Positions 43,223 to 52,391 of a stretch of 64,000 nt of DNA are shown in pieces. Origin of the DNA: an uncultured Alistipes sp. (GTDB lineage Bacteria > Bacteroidota > Bacteroidia > Bacteroidales > Rikenellaceae); the NCBI GenBank assembly GCA_947364365.1, contig CANASP010000006.1:47073-111072 (forward strand), read 5' to 3'. A model generated the notes under the pieces. It was not told where the DNA came from. It made no database searches and saw only the letters and a program-made list of their open reading frames with translations. Within the stretch, counting starts at the first letter, position 1, and each line of letters starts with the position of its first letter. A program made the translations under genes and the position numbers.

Positions 43223-43275
43223 TCGTTTTTGCGTATAAAGATTACTTTGTCGTATCTCAGAAAACACCTATTTTC

Positions 43276-44325
43276 ATGAAATTATCGCAATACGGCTACG
43301 AATTCGAGCGCGAAATGCTGGCGCAACACCCCGCCGACAACCGCGACGAATCGCGACTGATGGTCATCGACCGCGCCAAGGGGACGATCGAGCACCGCAT
43401 CTTCAAGGATATCCTCGACTACTTCGACGAGAAGGACCTCTTCGTCTTCAACGACACCAAGGTCTTCCCCGCGCGCCTCTACGGCAACAAGGAGAAGACC
43501 GGCGCCGAGATCGAGATCTTCCTGCTGCGCGAGCTGAACCGCGAACTGCGCCTGTGGGACGTGCTGGTCGATCCTGCGCGCAAGATCCGCATCGGCAACA
43601 AGCTCTACTTCGGCGACGACGACCTGCTGGTGGCCGAGGTGATCGACAACACCACCTCGCGCGGCCGCACGCTGCGCTTCCTCTTCGACGGCTCCTACGA
43701 GGAGTTCAAGCAGGCGCTCTTCGCCCTGGGCGAGACGCCGCTCCCGAAGTGGATCCGCGAGAAGGTCGAGCCCGAGGACGCCGAGCGCTACCAGACGATC
43801 TTCGCCGCCCACGAGGGGGCCGTCGCCGCCCCCACGGCCGGCATGCACTTCTCCAAGCACCTGCTCAAGCGCATGGAGATCAAGGGCGTCGACCGCGCCT
43901 TCGTCACGCTGCACGTGGGTTTGGGCAACTTCCGCACGGTCGACGTCGAGGATCTTTCGAAGCACAAGATGGACTCCGAGCAGTTCTTCGTCACCGACCA
44001 GGCCGCCGAGGCGGTCAACACGGCCAAGCGCGAAGGGCGCAAGGTCGTCTCGATCGGCACGACCGTCATGCGGACGCTCGAGACAGCCGTCTCCACGGGC
44101 GGCATGATCAAGCCCATGGAGGGGTGGACCAACAAATTCATCTTCGCCCCCTACGACTTCACGGTGGCCGACGCGATGGTGACCAACTTCCACCTGCCCT
44201 ACTCCACGCAGCTGATGATGGTGGCCGCTTTCGGCGGTTACGAGACGGTGATGAACGCCTACCGCGTGGCCCGCGAGGAGAAGTACCGCTTCGGCACCTA
44301 CGGCGATGCGATGCTGATCCTTTAG
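43276..44325 (+). CDS. queA: S-adenosylmethionine:tRNA ribosyltransferase-isomerase
   Basis: 349 residues from the ATG at 43276 ([13 protein letters not shown]). [34 protein letters not shown] and [17 protein letters not shown] are typical QueA motifs. The enzyme forms epoxyqueuosine in tRNA. It ends the ftsX-DUF3098-uppP-truB-queA run, an order I recognise from other Bacteroidetes. Confidence 0.95.
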   Translation: MKLSQYGYEFEREMLAQHPADNRDESRLMVIDRAKGTIEHRIFKDILDYFDEKDLFVFNDTKVFPARLYGNKEKTGAEIEIFLLRELNRELRLWDVLVDPARKIRIGNKLYFGDDDLLVAEVIDNTTSRGRTLRFLFDGSYEEFKQALFALGETPLPKWIREKVEPEDAERYQTIFAAHEGAVAAPTAGMHFSKHLLKRMEIKGVDRAFVTLHVGLGNFRTVDVEDLSKHKMDSEQFFVTDQAAEAVNTAKREGRKVVSIGTTVMRTLETAVSTGGMIKPMEGWTNKFIFAPYDFTVADAMVTNFHLPYSTQLMMVAAFGGYETVMNAYRVAREEKYRFGTYGDAMLIL

Positions 44326-44354
44326 CCGCAAGCGCTTTATTGAGATTTTTTTCG

Positions 44355-44362
44355 TACCTTTG
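44355..44362 (+). promoter_or_regulatory. Promoter -7 element of the GT5-like gene
   Basis: TACCTTTG lies 35 bases before the ATG at 44398. The -33 element is weak. Confidence 0.6.
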
Positions 44363-44397
44363 CAACCAATATACGTCGTAACCAAAAACAGGACACC

Positions 44398-45204
44398 ATG
44401 GCAAGCAAAATTCTCTACGTCTGTCAGGAGATCACGCCCTACCTTCCCGAAACGGAGGAGTCCGTGCTTTGCCGTGCACTGACACAGGCCATGCAGGAAC
44501 GGGGCAACGAGATCCGCACCTTCATGCCCCGTTACGGCTGCATCAACGAACGACGCCACCAGCTCCACGAGGTGATCCGCCTCTCGGGCATGAACCTCAT
44601 CATCGACGACAACGACCACCAGCTAATCATCAAGGTGGCGTCGATCCCCTCGGCCCGCGTGCAGATCTACTTCATCGACAACGACGACTACTTCTCGCGC
44701 AAGGCCGTGCTGACCGATGCCGAGGGGAAGTGGTTCGCCGACAACGACGAGCGTTCGATCTTCTTCGCCCGCGGCGTGCTGGAGACGGTCAAGAAACTGC
44801 GCTGGACCCCCACCGTCGTCCATTGCCACGGCTGGTTTTCGAGCGTGGTGCCCATCTACCTCAAACACGCCTTCGCCGACGACCCCATCTTCCGCAACGT
44901 GAAGATCGTCGTCTCGCTCTACGACGACGCCTTCCCCGGCGCGCTCGACCCGGGTTTCGCCGGCAAAGTCGCCAACGAAGGGGTCGAAACGAAAAATCTG
45001 TCGATTCTCGCCACCCCGTCATACGAAAACCTCTGTCGTTTCGTTCTACAATATGCCGACGGCGTGGTGGCAGGCTCCGAGCGCGTCTCGCCCGAGGTAT
45101 TGGAGGCGGTGCGCGCCAACGGCACGCCGCTGCTCGAATACAGCTCGCCCTCCGACGCCGACTTTTTCGACAACTACAACCGATTCTATGAAGCGATCCA
45201 ATAA
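44398..45204 (+). CDS. Glycogen/starch synthase N-terminal-domain protein
   Basis: 268 residues, about half a full glycogen synthase. ILYVCQEITPYLPETE, IRTFMPRYGCINERRHQLHE and VVHCHGWFSSVVPIYLKH match the N-terminal Rossmann domain of GT5 enzymes. The C-terminal nucleotide-sugar-binding domain is absent, and the end at residue 268 looks natural, not frameshifted. Such short homologues are known in Bacteroidetes. Catalytic activity is doubtful, since GT-B enzymes need both domains. The stop is overlapped 17 bases by the DUF4270 gene. Confidence 0.87.
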   Translation: MASKILYVCQEITPYLPETEESVLCRALTQAMQERGNEIRTFMPRYGCINERRHQLHEVIRLSGMNLIIDDNDHQLIIKVASIPSARVQIYFIDNDDYFSRKAVLTDAEGKWFADNDERSIFFARGVLETVKKLRWTPTVVHCHGWFSSVVPIYLKHAFADDPIFRNVKIVVSLYDDAFPGALDPGFAGKVANEGVETKNLSILATPSYENLCRFVLQYADGVVAGSERVSPEVLEAVRANGTPLLEYSSPSDADFFDNYNRFYEAIQ

Positions 45205-46792
45205 GTTCCGTGCCGTGCTGCGCACGGCCGCCGTCGCCCTCGCGGCCTCGGCGCTGACCTTCGCGGGCTGCACCGACGTCGACGATACGCTCGGCGGGAA
45301 CCTCATCCCCGGCGACCAGCAGATGAAGGCGGGCTACGCCGTTTTCGACGGTTCGTCGCGCACGGAGGGGCTCAACCCCCGCAAATACGTCGAAACGCGG
45401 CTTTTCCAGACCGACTCGATCGTCAGCTCCAACATCGCCAGCGGCTACATGGGGTCGATGGCCGACGATACGACGGGCGTCCGCACGGCGGGATTCCTCA
45501 CCCAGTTCACCAACTACTACCTGGTCGAGGAGGGCAGCTTCGGATACAAGCCCTTCTTCGACTCGGTCTATATCTTCCTGTCGATCAACGGCTACGGCGC
45601 CGACACGCTCACCGATCAGGAGTTCGGCGTCTACGAGGTGACAAGCAACCGCTATCTGGACAAGAGCGAGGATACGACCTTCTACTTCACCTTCGACCCC
45701 GAGGCCGAAGGCATCCTGGGCGAGCGGCTCTTCACCTTCTCGCTCGGCAAGAGCAACAACACGGGCCCCGCGACCACGGCCGTGACGATGCAGCCTACCG
45801 AAGCCGGCCGCCACTTCGTCAACCGCCTGCTGCTGCAGGAGGGCGAATACGCCGGCGACTACTCGATCTACTCCACCGACAGCCTGGAGCAGTGGTTCCA
45901 GACCTTCAAGGGGTGGTATATCAAGCCCGAGCGGACGATGGAGCGCGGCGGGGCGCGCGGCACGATCTACTCCACCGACCTCTCCTCCTCGGGATTCATG
46001 GTCTACGGCCGCAACCGCCGCGAGGACAACCCCTCGCTCATCCAGGATACGATCGGCATGGGCTTCTACTTCTACCTCGCTGACACGGGCCACGGCAACG
46101 TCTCGATCAACACCGTGCGCCACGACTATACGGGTGCCGTCGTTCCGATCGACCTGGCCCGCGAACAGCTCGCCGAACGTCCGCAGCAGCAGACCCTCTT
46201 CGTCGAGGGCCTCGGCGGAGTCGTCTCCGAGCTCACCTTCACGCGCGAACTGTTCGAGGAGATGGAGCAGATCCTCGCCGTCGAGAACGCCGCCAGCGGC
46301 AAGTCGTTCCACACCTTCGCCTTCAGCCAGGTGAAGATGTCGGTCTACCTCCCCGGCAGCGACTACGACTGGCGCAAGATCGACCCGGCCAACGCCTCGA
46401 CGCTCGTCGCGCAGCTCAACGGGTCGCTTCCCCGCCTGGGCCTCTACACCGACTACAAGCGGCTCCTGCCCGTAGCCGACTACGCCTACGCCTACGAGAA
46501 CAACGGCAACACCATCGCCTACGGCGGCGAACTCAACCGCAGCCGCGCCTGCTACGCCATGAACATCACCACCTTCATGCAACGCCTGTGGAACAGCTAC
46601 GCCGAACTGCGCGACGCCACGCCCGCCGGCGAGCCGGTCGACCTCTCGCAGCTCGAATACCCCCGCACCGTCTACCTCGCTCCCGAGGCCTACAGCCTCT
46701 TCGCGCTCCCCTACAGCGTGTTCCAGGGCGAAGCCGGCGATGCCAACAACGCCCCCATCCGGCTGGAGATGACCTACAACATGATTCAATAA
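45188..46792 (+). CDS. DUF4270-family lipoprotein
   Basis: 534 residues from the ATG at 45188, inside the end of the GT5-like gene. A lipoprotein signal peptide ends at FAGC (Cys28). The mature N-terminus reads TDVDDTLGGNLIPGDQQM, the D-x-x-x-G-x-x-L-x-P pattern seen in DUF4270. The body is beta-rich and ends LEMTYNMIQ. The function is unknown. The overlap with the GT5-like gene argues for coupled expression. It is followed by a hairpin and then topA. Confidence 0.87.
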   Translation: MKRSNKFRAVLRTAAVALAASALTFAGCTDVDDTLGGNLIPGDQQMKAGYAVFDGSSRTEGLNPRKYVETRLFQTDSIVSSNIASGYMGSMADDTTGVRTAGFLTQFTNYYLVEEGSFGYKPFFDSVYIFLSINGYGADTLTDQEFGVYEVTSNRYLDKSEDTTFYFTFDPEAEGILGERLFTFSLGKSNNTGPATTAVTMQPTEAGRHFVNRLLLQEGEYAGDYSIYSTDSLEQWFQTFKGWYIKPERTMERGGARGTIYSTDLSSSGFMVYGRNRREDNPSLIQDTIGMGFYFYLADTGHGNVSINTVRHDYTGAVVPIDLAREQLAERPQQQTLFVEGLGGVVSELTFTRELFEEMEQILAVENAASGKSFHTFAFSQVKMSVYLPGSDYDWRKIDPANASTLVAQLNGSLPRLGLYTDYKRLLPVADYAYAYENNGNTIAYGGELNRSRACYAMNITTFMQRLWNSYAELRDATPAGEPVDLSQLEYPRTVYLAPEAYSLFALPYSVFQGEAGDANNAPIRLEMTYNMIQ

Positions 46793-46815
46793 GCCGTACC
46801 CAAGCGGCGCAGCGG

Positions 46816-46845
46816 AACCTAAGTGTGCGAATGCTTAGGTTTTCG
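46816..46845 (+). terminator. Hairpin between the DUF4270 gene and topA
   Basis: AACCTAAG (46816-46823) pairs with CTTAGGTT (46834-46841) around a 10-base loop and is followed by TTCGC. It is a modest terminator or attenuator candidate. An A/T-rich stretch then leads to topA. Confidence 0.55.
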
Positions 46846-46871
46846 CATATATAATAAACAGAACAGACAAG

Positions 46872-49169
46872 ATGCAGGATAACTTAGTGATCGTCGAGTC
46901 TCCGGCGAAAGCCAAGACCATCGAAAAGTTCCTCGGCAAGGACTTCATCGTCAAATCGAGCTTCGGCCACATCCGCGACCTCTCGAAAAAGGACCTGGGC
47001 ATCCACATCGACGACGGCTTCGCCCCCGTCTACGAGATCCCGGCCGACAAGAAGAAGGTCGTCGACGAGCTGGCCCGCCTGGCCAAGACCAAGACCGTCT
47101 GGCTCGCCTCCGATGAAGACCGCGAAGGAGAGGCCATCGCATGGCACCTGACCGAAGTGTTGGGTCTCCCCGTCGACGCTACCAAGCGTATCGTCTTTCA
47201 CGAAATCACCAAGCGGGCCATTCTCGAAGCGATCGAACGCCCCCGCACGGTCAACATGGACCTGGTCAACGCCCAGCAGGCGCGCCGCATCCTCGACCGG
47301 CTGGTCGGCTTCGAACTCTCGCCCGTGCTGTGGAAGAAGGTGCGTCCGTCGTTGTCGGCGGGCCGCGTCCAGTCGGTGGCCGTGCGCCTGATCGTCGAGC
47401 GCGAGCGCGAGATCATCGCCTTCCGCTCGGCCCCCTACTTCCGCGTCGTCGCCCAGCTGCACGCCGCCGGCGACCCCGAGAAGACGCTGTTCAAGGCCGA
47501 GCTCTCCACCCGCTTCGAAACGGCCGCCGAGGCCGAGGCGTTCCTCCAGGGCTGCATCGGCGCCGAGTTCACCGTCGTCAAAGCCGAGGAGAAACCCGCG
47601 CAGCGCTACCCCGCGCCGCCCTTCACCACCTCCACGCTCCAGCAGGAGGCGGGCCGCAAGCTGGGCATGTCCGTCTCGCAGACGATGTCCGTCGCCCAAC
47701 ACCTCTACGAGCAGGGTCTTATCACCTACATGCGTACTGACTCGGTCAACCTCTCGCAACAAGCCCTGGCCCAGTGCAAGGAGGAGATCACCCGCCTCTA
47801 CGGCGAGAAGTACTCGCGCTGGTTCAACTACAAGACCAAGACCAAGGGGGCCCAGGAGGCCCACGAGGCGATCCGCCCCTCCTACATCGAGCGCCAGCAG
47901 ATCGAGGGCACGCCCGCCGAGAAGAAGCTCTACGACCTGATCTGGAAGCGCACGGTCGCCTCGCAGATGGTCTCGGCCGAGATCGACCGCACGACGGTCC
48001 AGATCGGCATCTCGGGCTCGGCCCACCAGCTGGTCGCCCAGGGCGAGGTCATCCGCTTCGACGGGTTCCTGCGGCTCTACTCCGAATCGACCGACGACGA
48101 CCAGGCCACCGAGGGCAGCGAGGGGATGCTCCCCAAGATGGAGCCCGGCGACCGCCTCTCGGCGCATCAGATCACCGCGACCGAGAAGTTCACCCAGGCG
48201 CCTTTCCGCTACAACGAAGCCTCGCTCGTCAAGCGGCTCGAGGAGCTGGGCATCGGCCGCCCGTCGACCTACGCCCCGACGATCACCACGATCATCAACC
48301 GCGGCTACGTGGTCAAGCAGAACCGCGACGGACAGAAGCGCACCTACGAACAGCTGACGCTCACGGGCGGGAAGATCGCCCGCAAGAGCCTCACCGAGAG
48401 CTACGGCAAGGAGAAGAACCGCCTCTCGCCCACCGACATCGGCATGGTCGTCAACGACTACCTCGAGGCGCAGTTCGGCCCGATCATCGACTACAACTTC
48501 ACGGCCAGCGTCGAGAAGGAGTTCGACCGCATCGCCGAAGGCGAGATCACGTGGGACGGGATGATCTCCCAGTTCTACGGTCCCTTCCACAAAATGGTCG
48601 ACACGGCCATCGAGCAGCAGACCGACAAGCGCAACCAGGGGCGCGTGCTGGGCAACGACCCCGCGACGGGACACATCGTCAAGGCGCGCATCGGCCGCTA
48701 CGGCCCGATGGTCGAGATCGAGGGCGCCGAAGGCGAGAAGAGCCGCTTCGCCTCGCTCAAGAAGGGCCAGCTCATCGAATCGATCACGCTCCAGGAGGCG
48801 CTCGATCTGTTCGCCCTGCCGCGCACGCTGGGCGTGCTCGACGGCGAGGAGCTGTCGGTGGGCATCGGCCGCTACGGCGCCTACGTGCGCTACGGCAAGT
48901 CGTTCGCCTCGCTCGACAAGAGCGACGACCCCTACACGGTGGGCTACGACCGCGCCGTCGAGGTCGTCCGCGCCCACCAGGCCGCGGCCGCCGCGGCCAA
49001 CACGCCGCTCAGGCAGTTCGACGAGGAGCCCGACCTGCTGGTCAAGAACGGCCGCTACGGCGCCTACATCGCCTACAAGGGCAAGAACTACCGCATCCCG
49101 CGCGGCACCAAGCCCGAGACGCTCACCCTCGAAGAGTGCCGCAAGATCGTGGCCTCCGCCAAGAAGTAG
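46872..49169 (+). CDS. topA: DNA topoisomerase I
   Basis: 765 residues. The TOPRIM domain has LVIVESPAKAKTIEKFLG and LASDEDREGEAIAWHL. The catalytic tyrosine is Tyr286 in ITYMRTDSVNLS. VGFELSPVLWKKVRPSLSAG and GIGRPSTYAPTITTII are further type IA motifs. The C-terminus lacks the four-Cys zinc fingers of E. coli TopA and instead has three related GRYG-type repeats (IGRYGPMVEI, IGRYGAYVRY, NGRYGAYIAY). It relaxes negative supercoils. Confidence 0.97.
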   Translation: MQDNLVIVESPAKAKTIEKFLGKDFIVKSSFGHIRDLSKKDLGIHIDDGFAPVYEIPADKKKVVDELARLAKTKTVWLASDEDREGEAIAWHLTEVLGLPVDATKRIVFHEITKRAILEAIERPRTVNMDLVNAQQARRILDRLVGFELSPVLWKKVRPSLSAGRVQSVAVRLIVEREREIIAFRSAPYFRVVAQLHAAGDPEKTLFKAELSTRFETAAEAEAFLQGCIGAEFTVVKAEEKPAQRYPAPPFTTSTLQQEAGRKLGMSVSQTMSVAQHLYEQGLITYMRTDSVNLSQQALAQCKEEITRLYGEKYSRWFNYKTKTKGAQEAHEAIRPSYIERQQIEGTPAEKKLYDLIWKRTVASQMVSAEIDRTTVQIGISGSAHQLVAQGEVIRFDGFLRLYSESTDDDQATEGSEGMLPKMEPGDRLSAHQITATEKFTQAPFRYNEASLVKRLEELGIGRPSTYAPTITTIINRGYVVKQNRDGQKRTYEQLTLTGGKIARKSLTESYGKEKNRLSPTDIGMVVNDYLEAQFGPIIDYNFTASVEKEFDRIAEGEITWDGMISQFYGPFHKMVDTAIEQQTDKRNQGRVLGNDPATGHIVKARIGRYGPMVEIEGAEGEKSRFASLKKGQLIESITLQEALDLFALPRTLGVLDGEELSVGIGRYGAYVRYGKSFASLDKSDDPYTVGYDRAVEVVRAHQAAAAAANTPLRQFDEEPDLLVKNGRYGAYIAYKGKNYRIPRGTKPETLTLEECRKIVASAKK

Positions 49170-49198
49170 ACACAAAACCCAATAAAACCCGAACCTTT

Positions 49199-50392
49199 AT
49201 GAAAAGATTCCTCCTCTCCGCCCTCGTGCTCTGCATGACGCTCGGAGCCTCGGCCCAGTCGGCCGACACGAAAACCGAGCCCGAAGGCTACCGGTTCACC
49301 GACAACAAGGTCATCGAGATGACCCCGGTCAAGAACCAGAACCGCAGCGGCACGTGCTGGTGCTTCTCCACCTGCTCCTATCTCGAAGCCGAGATCCTGC
49401 GCGCCGGCGGCGCTCCGGTCCACCTCTCCGAGATGTGGATCGTCCGCCACACCTTCATGGAGAAGGCCGAGAAATATGTCCGCATGCACGGCGAGATCAA
49501 CTTCGCCGAGGGCGGTGCCGCCCACGACGTCACCGAGGGAATCGCCCGCTACGGCATCGTCCCCTTCGAGGCCTACCCGGGTCTGAACTACGGCACCGAC
49601 AAGCCCGACTTCTCGGAGCTCACCCCCGTGCTCAAGTCGTTCCTCGATACGGTGATCAAGAGCCGCAAGCTCTCCACGGCCTGGAAGCGCGCCTTCAACG
49701 CCCTGCTCGACGAGTACTTCGGCCCCTGCCCCGAGACCTTCGTCTACGAGGGTAAGGAGTACACCCCCGCGTCGTTCGCCGCGTCGCTGCCCATCCGCAT
49801 GGACGACTACGTGGAGTTCACCTCGTTCACCCACCACCCCTTCTACACCAAGTTCATCCTCGAGATCCCCGACAACTGGATGTGGGGCGAGTCGTACAAC
49901 CTGCCGCTCGACGAGATGATGGAGGTCATCGACCACGCCGTAGCCGACGGCTACCCCATCGCCTGGGGCACCGACGTGAGCGAGAAGGGCTTCAGCCGCA
50001 CCAAGGCGCTGGGTATCGTCCCCGAGGCCGACCTCGAGAGCATGAGCGGCACCGAGGCCGAGCGCTGGGGCAAGCTCACCGAGCGCGAGAAGGAGGCCGC
50101 CCTCTACAAGTTCGAGAAGCCCGGCAAGGAGCGCGTCATCACGCAGGAGATGCGCCAGGAGGCCTTCGACAACTACGAGACGACCGACGACCACGGCATG
50201 GTGATCGTAGGCACGGCCACCGACCAGATCGGCAACCCCTACTACAAGGTGCTCAACTCGTGGGACGCACTGCCTCCCTACGGCGGTTACTACTACTTCT
50301 CGCGTCCGTTCGTCGCCTACAAGACCACCGACATCATGGTCAACAAGAAGGCGCTTCCCAAGGCGATCGCCTCGAAGCTCGGCATCAAGTAG
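49199..50392 (+). CDS. Secreted C1-family cysteine peptidase (bleomycin-hydrolase/PepC-like)
   Basis: 397 residues from the ATG at 49199, with a signal peptide ending GASAQS (about 20). The papain-like triad is visible: Gln47 and Cys53 in KNQNRSGTCWCFSTCSYLEAE-type context, His in DDHGMVIVG near 340 and Asn in YKVLNSWDA. It resembles the aminopeptidase C/bleomycin hydrolase branch but is exported, so a periplasmic peptidase role is likely. It follows topA by 29 bases and ends at a good terminator. Confidence 0.9.
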   Translation: MKRFLLSALVLCMTLGASAQSADTKTEPEGYRFTDNKVIEMTPVKNQNRSGTCWCFSTCSYLEAEILRAGGAPVHLSEMWIVRHTFMEKAEKYVRMHGEINFAEGGAAHDVTEGIARYGIVPFEAYPGLNYGTDKPDFSELTPVLKSFLDTVIKSRKLSTAWKRAFNALLDEYFGPCPETFVYEGKEYTPASFAASLPIRMDDYVEFTSFTHHPFYTKFILEIPDNWMWGESYNLPLDEMMEVIDHAVADGYPIAWGTDVSEKGFSRTKALGIVPEADLESMSGTEAERWGKLTEREKEAALYKFEKPGKERVITQEMRQEAFDNYETTDDHGMVIVGTATDQIGNPYYKVLNSWDALPPYGGYYYFSRPFVAYKTTDIMVNKKALPKAIASKLGIK

Positions 50393-50417
50393 CCGCACAC
50401 GCGATCCGCAACGCACG

Positions 50418-50451
50418 ACGGGCCGGCCTCCGATGGAGGTCGGCCCGTTTG
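50418..50451 (+). terminator. Terminator of the C1 peptidase gene
   Basis: A 13-bp stem with one G-U pair (left arm ACGGGCCGGCCTC) and a 5-base loop is followed by TTTGG. From here to about 50640 no gene is seen. Confidence 0.8.
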
Positions 50452-50643
50452 GTTTCCGTTGCGCAGCCGCACAGGCGCATACGCCGCACCCGTACCCTCA
50501 TGCGCACACCCCTCGGCACCGCTCCCCGGCACCACTCCAATCGTAACCCGACCCGCCCCTCGGATTTTTCGCCGCCGCTGTTCATTATTTCGTCCGAACC
50601 CGCTGAAAACGAGGCTCCGTTTTAATATGTCGGAAATTATTTC

Positions 50644-50651
50644 TACCTTTA
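50644..50651 (+). promoter_or_regulatory. Promoter -7-like element before the surface-antigen gene
   Basis: TACCTTTA (one base off the consensus) is preceded 19 bases earlier by TTTA. It ends 4 bases before the ATG, so the transcript may be leaderless. Confidence 0.45.
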
Positions 50652-50655
50652 CGCC

Positions 50656-52125
50656 ATGTTACGAGGCATCCTCATCGGCCTGCTCGCGCTCGTTTCGGTC
50701 CTTCCGGCCGCCGCGCAGGAGTCGGGCCTTGCACAGAACAACGCACAGATCGTCCACGCCGGCCATACCGCCGCAGCCCTTCGCCGCGAACTCCGCCCCG
50801 GCGCCGACACCGCAGCCATCCGCCGCGAACTCCGTCCCAGCATCGACACCACCTCCGCGACCGACCCCACGGCGCTTCTCGAGGGCGACCTATCCGCCGC
50901 TCCGGCCAAGCGCCCGGGCCTCTTCCGCCGCATCATCGACTACTACAGCCGCTCGAACGTCGACCGCACCTTCGAGAAGAAGATCGACTGGAGCATCGCG
51001 CCGGGCCCCAACTACTCGTCGGACGTGGGCTTCGGCATCGGCTTCCTGCTGGCGGGTCTCTACCGGCTCGACCGCACCGACTCGATCACGGCGCCCTCCA
51101 ACGTCTCGATCTACGGCAACTTCACCACCCAGAAGTTCGTGCTGCTGCGCTTCTCGGGCGACAACATCTTCAACCACAACCGCCAGCGGCTGAGTTACTC
51201 GGGCGCCTTCGTCTACTTCCCCGGCGCCTTCTACGGCATCGGCTACCGCGCCGGCGAGGAGGGCTATGCCCAGAACCTCACCACGACGATGGGCATCGTC
51301 CGCATCTCCTACTGCACGGCCGTCGCCGACCGCTTCTACCTGGGCGTCAGCGCCGGCATCGACTACACCGGAGCGCGCTACTCCTCGTCGGGCATGGACG
51401 ACTACCTGCACGACATCGCTTCGGGCGAGCGCGAGAACCCGGGCGGCGAGATCGGCGAGCTCTACGACCTGTGGCAGCAGGGGCGCTACGACCCCGCCAA
51501 ACAGGACCCCTTCTCCAACTACATCGCCTCGTCGGGCGACAAACCCAACGCCTTCAACACCAACGTCGGCCTTTTCGCCCAGTACGACACGCGCGACGTG
51601 ACGTTCAACGCCACGCGCGGTATCTTCGTCAAGGCCGAAGCCAAATGGTATCCCCGCTTTCTGGGCAACACCCGCCGCAACTTCGGCCGCTTCACGCTGA
51701 CGTTCGACGCCTACCGCAAGCTGTGGAAAGGGGCAGTCCTCGCCTACGACCTCTACGCCGACTTCACCGCCGGCACCCCTTCGTGGCACATGTACGCCAA
51801 GCTGGGCGGCATGGAGCGCATGCGCAGCTACTACGAGGGGCGCTACCGCGACAAACGGCTGGTGGAAACCCAGGTCGAGCTGCGCCAGAAGATCTACCGC
51901 CGCCACGGCGTCGCGGGTTGGTTCGGCGTGGGCCAGGTCTGGGGCACCGAGAAGTTCCACTGGCAGAATACGCTCTACAGCTTCGGCTGCGGCTACCGAT
52001 TCGAGTTCAAGAAGGGGATGAACATCCGCCTCGACTACGGCTGGGGCGTCCGCGGCAACCAGGATCTCCCCTGGGACCGCAAGCGCTCCTCGGCCTTCCT
52101 CTTCACCGCCTCCGAGGCCTTCTGA
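50656..52125 (+). CDS. Outer-membrane surface-antigen (BamA/TamA-like) barrel protein
   Basis: 489 residues with a signal peptide (LPAAAQES, about 20). Residues 21-80 are low complexity and contain a near-duplication, RRELRPGADT and RRELRPSIDT. From about 100 the protein is rich in alternating beta strands: SDVGFGIGFLLAGLYRL, VSIYGNFTTQKFVLLRF, GLFAQYDTRDVTFNATRGIF and the terminal RKRSSAFLFTASEAF. This resembles the bacterial surface antigen (D15) barrel. No POTRA domains are seen, so an assembly role is uncertain. Confidence 0.85.
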   Translation: MLRGILIGLLALVSVLPAAAQESGLAQNNAQIVHAGHTAAALRRELRPGADTAAIRRELRPSIDTTSATDPTALLEGDLSAAPAKRPGLFRRIIDYYSRSNVDRTFEKKIDWSIAPGPNYSSDVGFGIGFLLAGLYRLDRTDSITAPSNVSIYGNFTTQKFVLLRFSGDNIFNHNRQRLSYSGAFVYFPGAFYGIGYRAGEEGYAQNLTTTMGIVRISYCTAVADRFYLGVSAGIDYTGARYSSSGMDDYLHDIASGERENPGGEIGELYDLWQQGRYDPAKQDPFSNYIASSGDKPNAFNTNVGLFAQYDTRDVTFNATRGIFVKAEAKWYPRFLGNTRRNFGRFTLTFDAYRKLWKGAVLAYDLYADFTAGTPSWHMYAKLGGMERMRSYYEGRYRDKRLVETQVELRQKIYRRHGVAGWFGVGQVWGTEKFHWQNTLYSFGCGYRFEFKKGMNIRLDYGWGVRGNQDLPWDRKRSSAFLFTASEAF

Positions 52126-52161
52126 CAACACGAGGGCGTGTATGCGCCCCTCCAACAGACA

Positions 52162-52193
52162 AAGGGCACTCCCTTACGGGAGTGCCCTTATTG
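52162..52193 (+). terminator. Terminator of the surface-antigen gene
   Basis: A perfect 12-bp stem AAGGGCACTCCC/GGGAGTGCCCTT with a 4-base loop is followed by ATTGTTT. Confidence 0.85.
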
Positions 52194-52204
52194 TTTGCAT
52201 GGCA

Positions 52205-52382
52205 TCTGCCGGGCGCGGCCCGCGGTGGCTACTCTCTGCCGCTCCCCGGAAATTCCCGAAGAGCGCCTGCTTCCGCCAAAGTATTCGGGACGCAGCCTGC
52301 GAAGGGCGCAACAAGCGACAGCGAAGTCGCGGACCTTCGCCGGGAGGAGGCTGCGTCCCGCCCGGCTCCGACGAGCCGCCAA
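52205..52382 (+). repeat. Dispersed intergenic repeat, copy D
   Basis: It holds the palindromic core at 52292-52354 (GCAGCCTGCGAAGG, then GCGAAGTCGC, CCTTCGC and GGCTGC). It ends with GACGAGCCGCCAAT, closely matching copy A. It lies between the barrel-protein terminator and the phosphopantetheinyl transferase gene. Confidence 0.75.
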
Positions 52383-52391
52383 TCGGGCGCC

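Noticed and set aside
44398-45204. Frameshifted or truncated glycogen synthase pseudogene
   Set aside because: The frame is intact, codon use is normal, it has a promoter, and its stop overlaps the next gene in an orderly way. No C-terminal domain remnant follows. It is treated as a genuine short protein.
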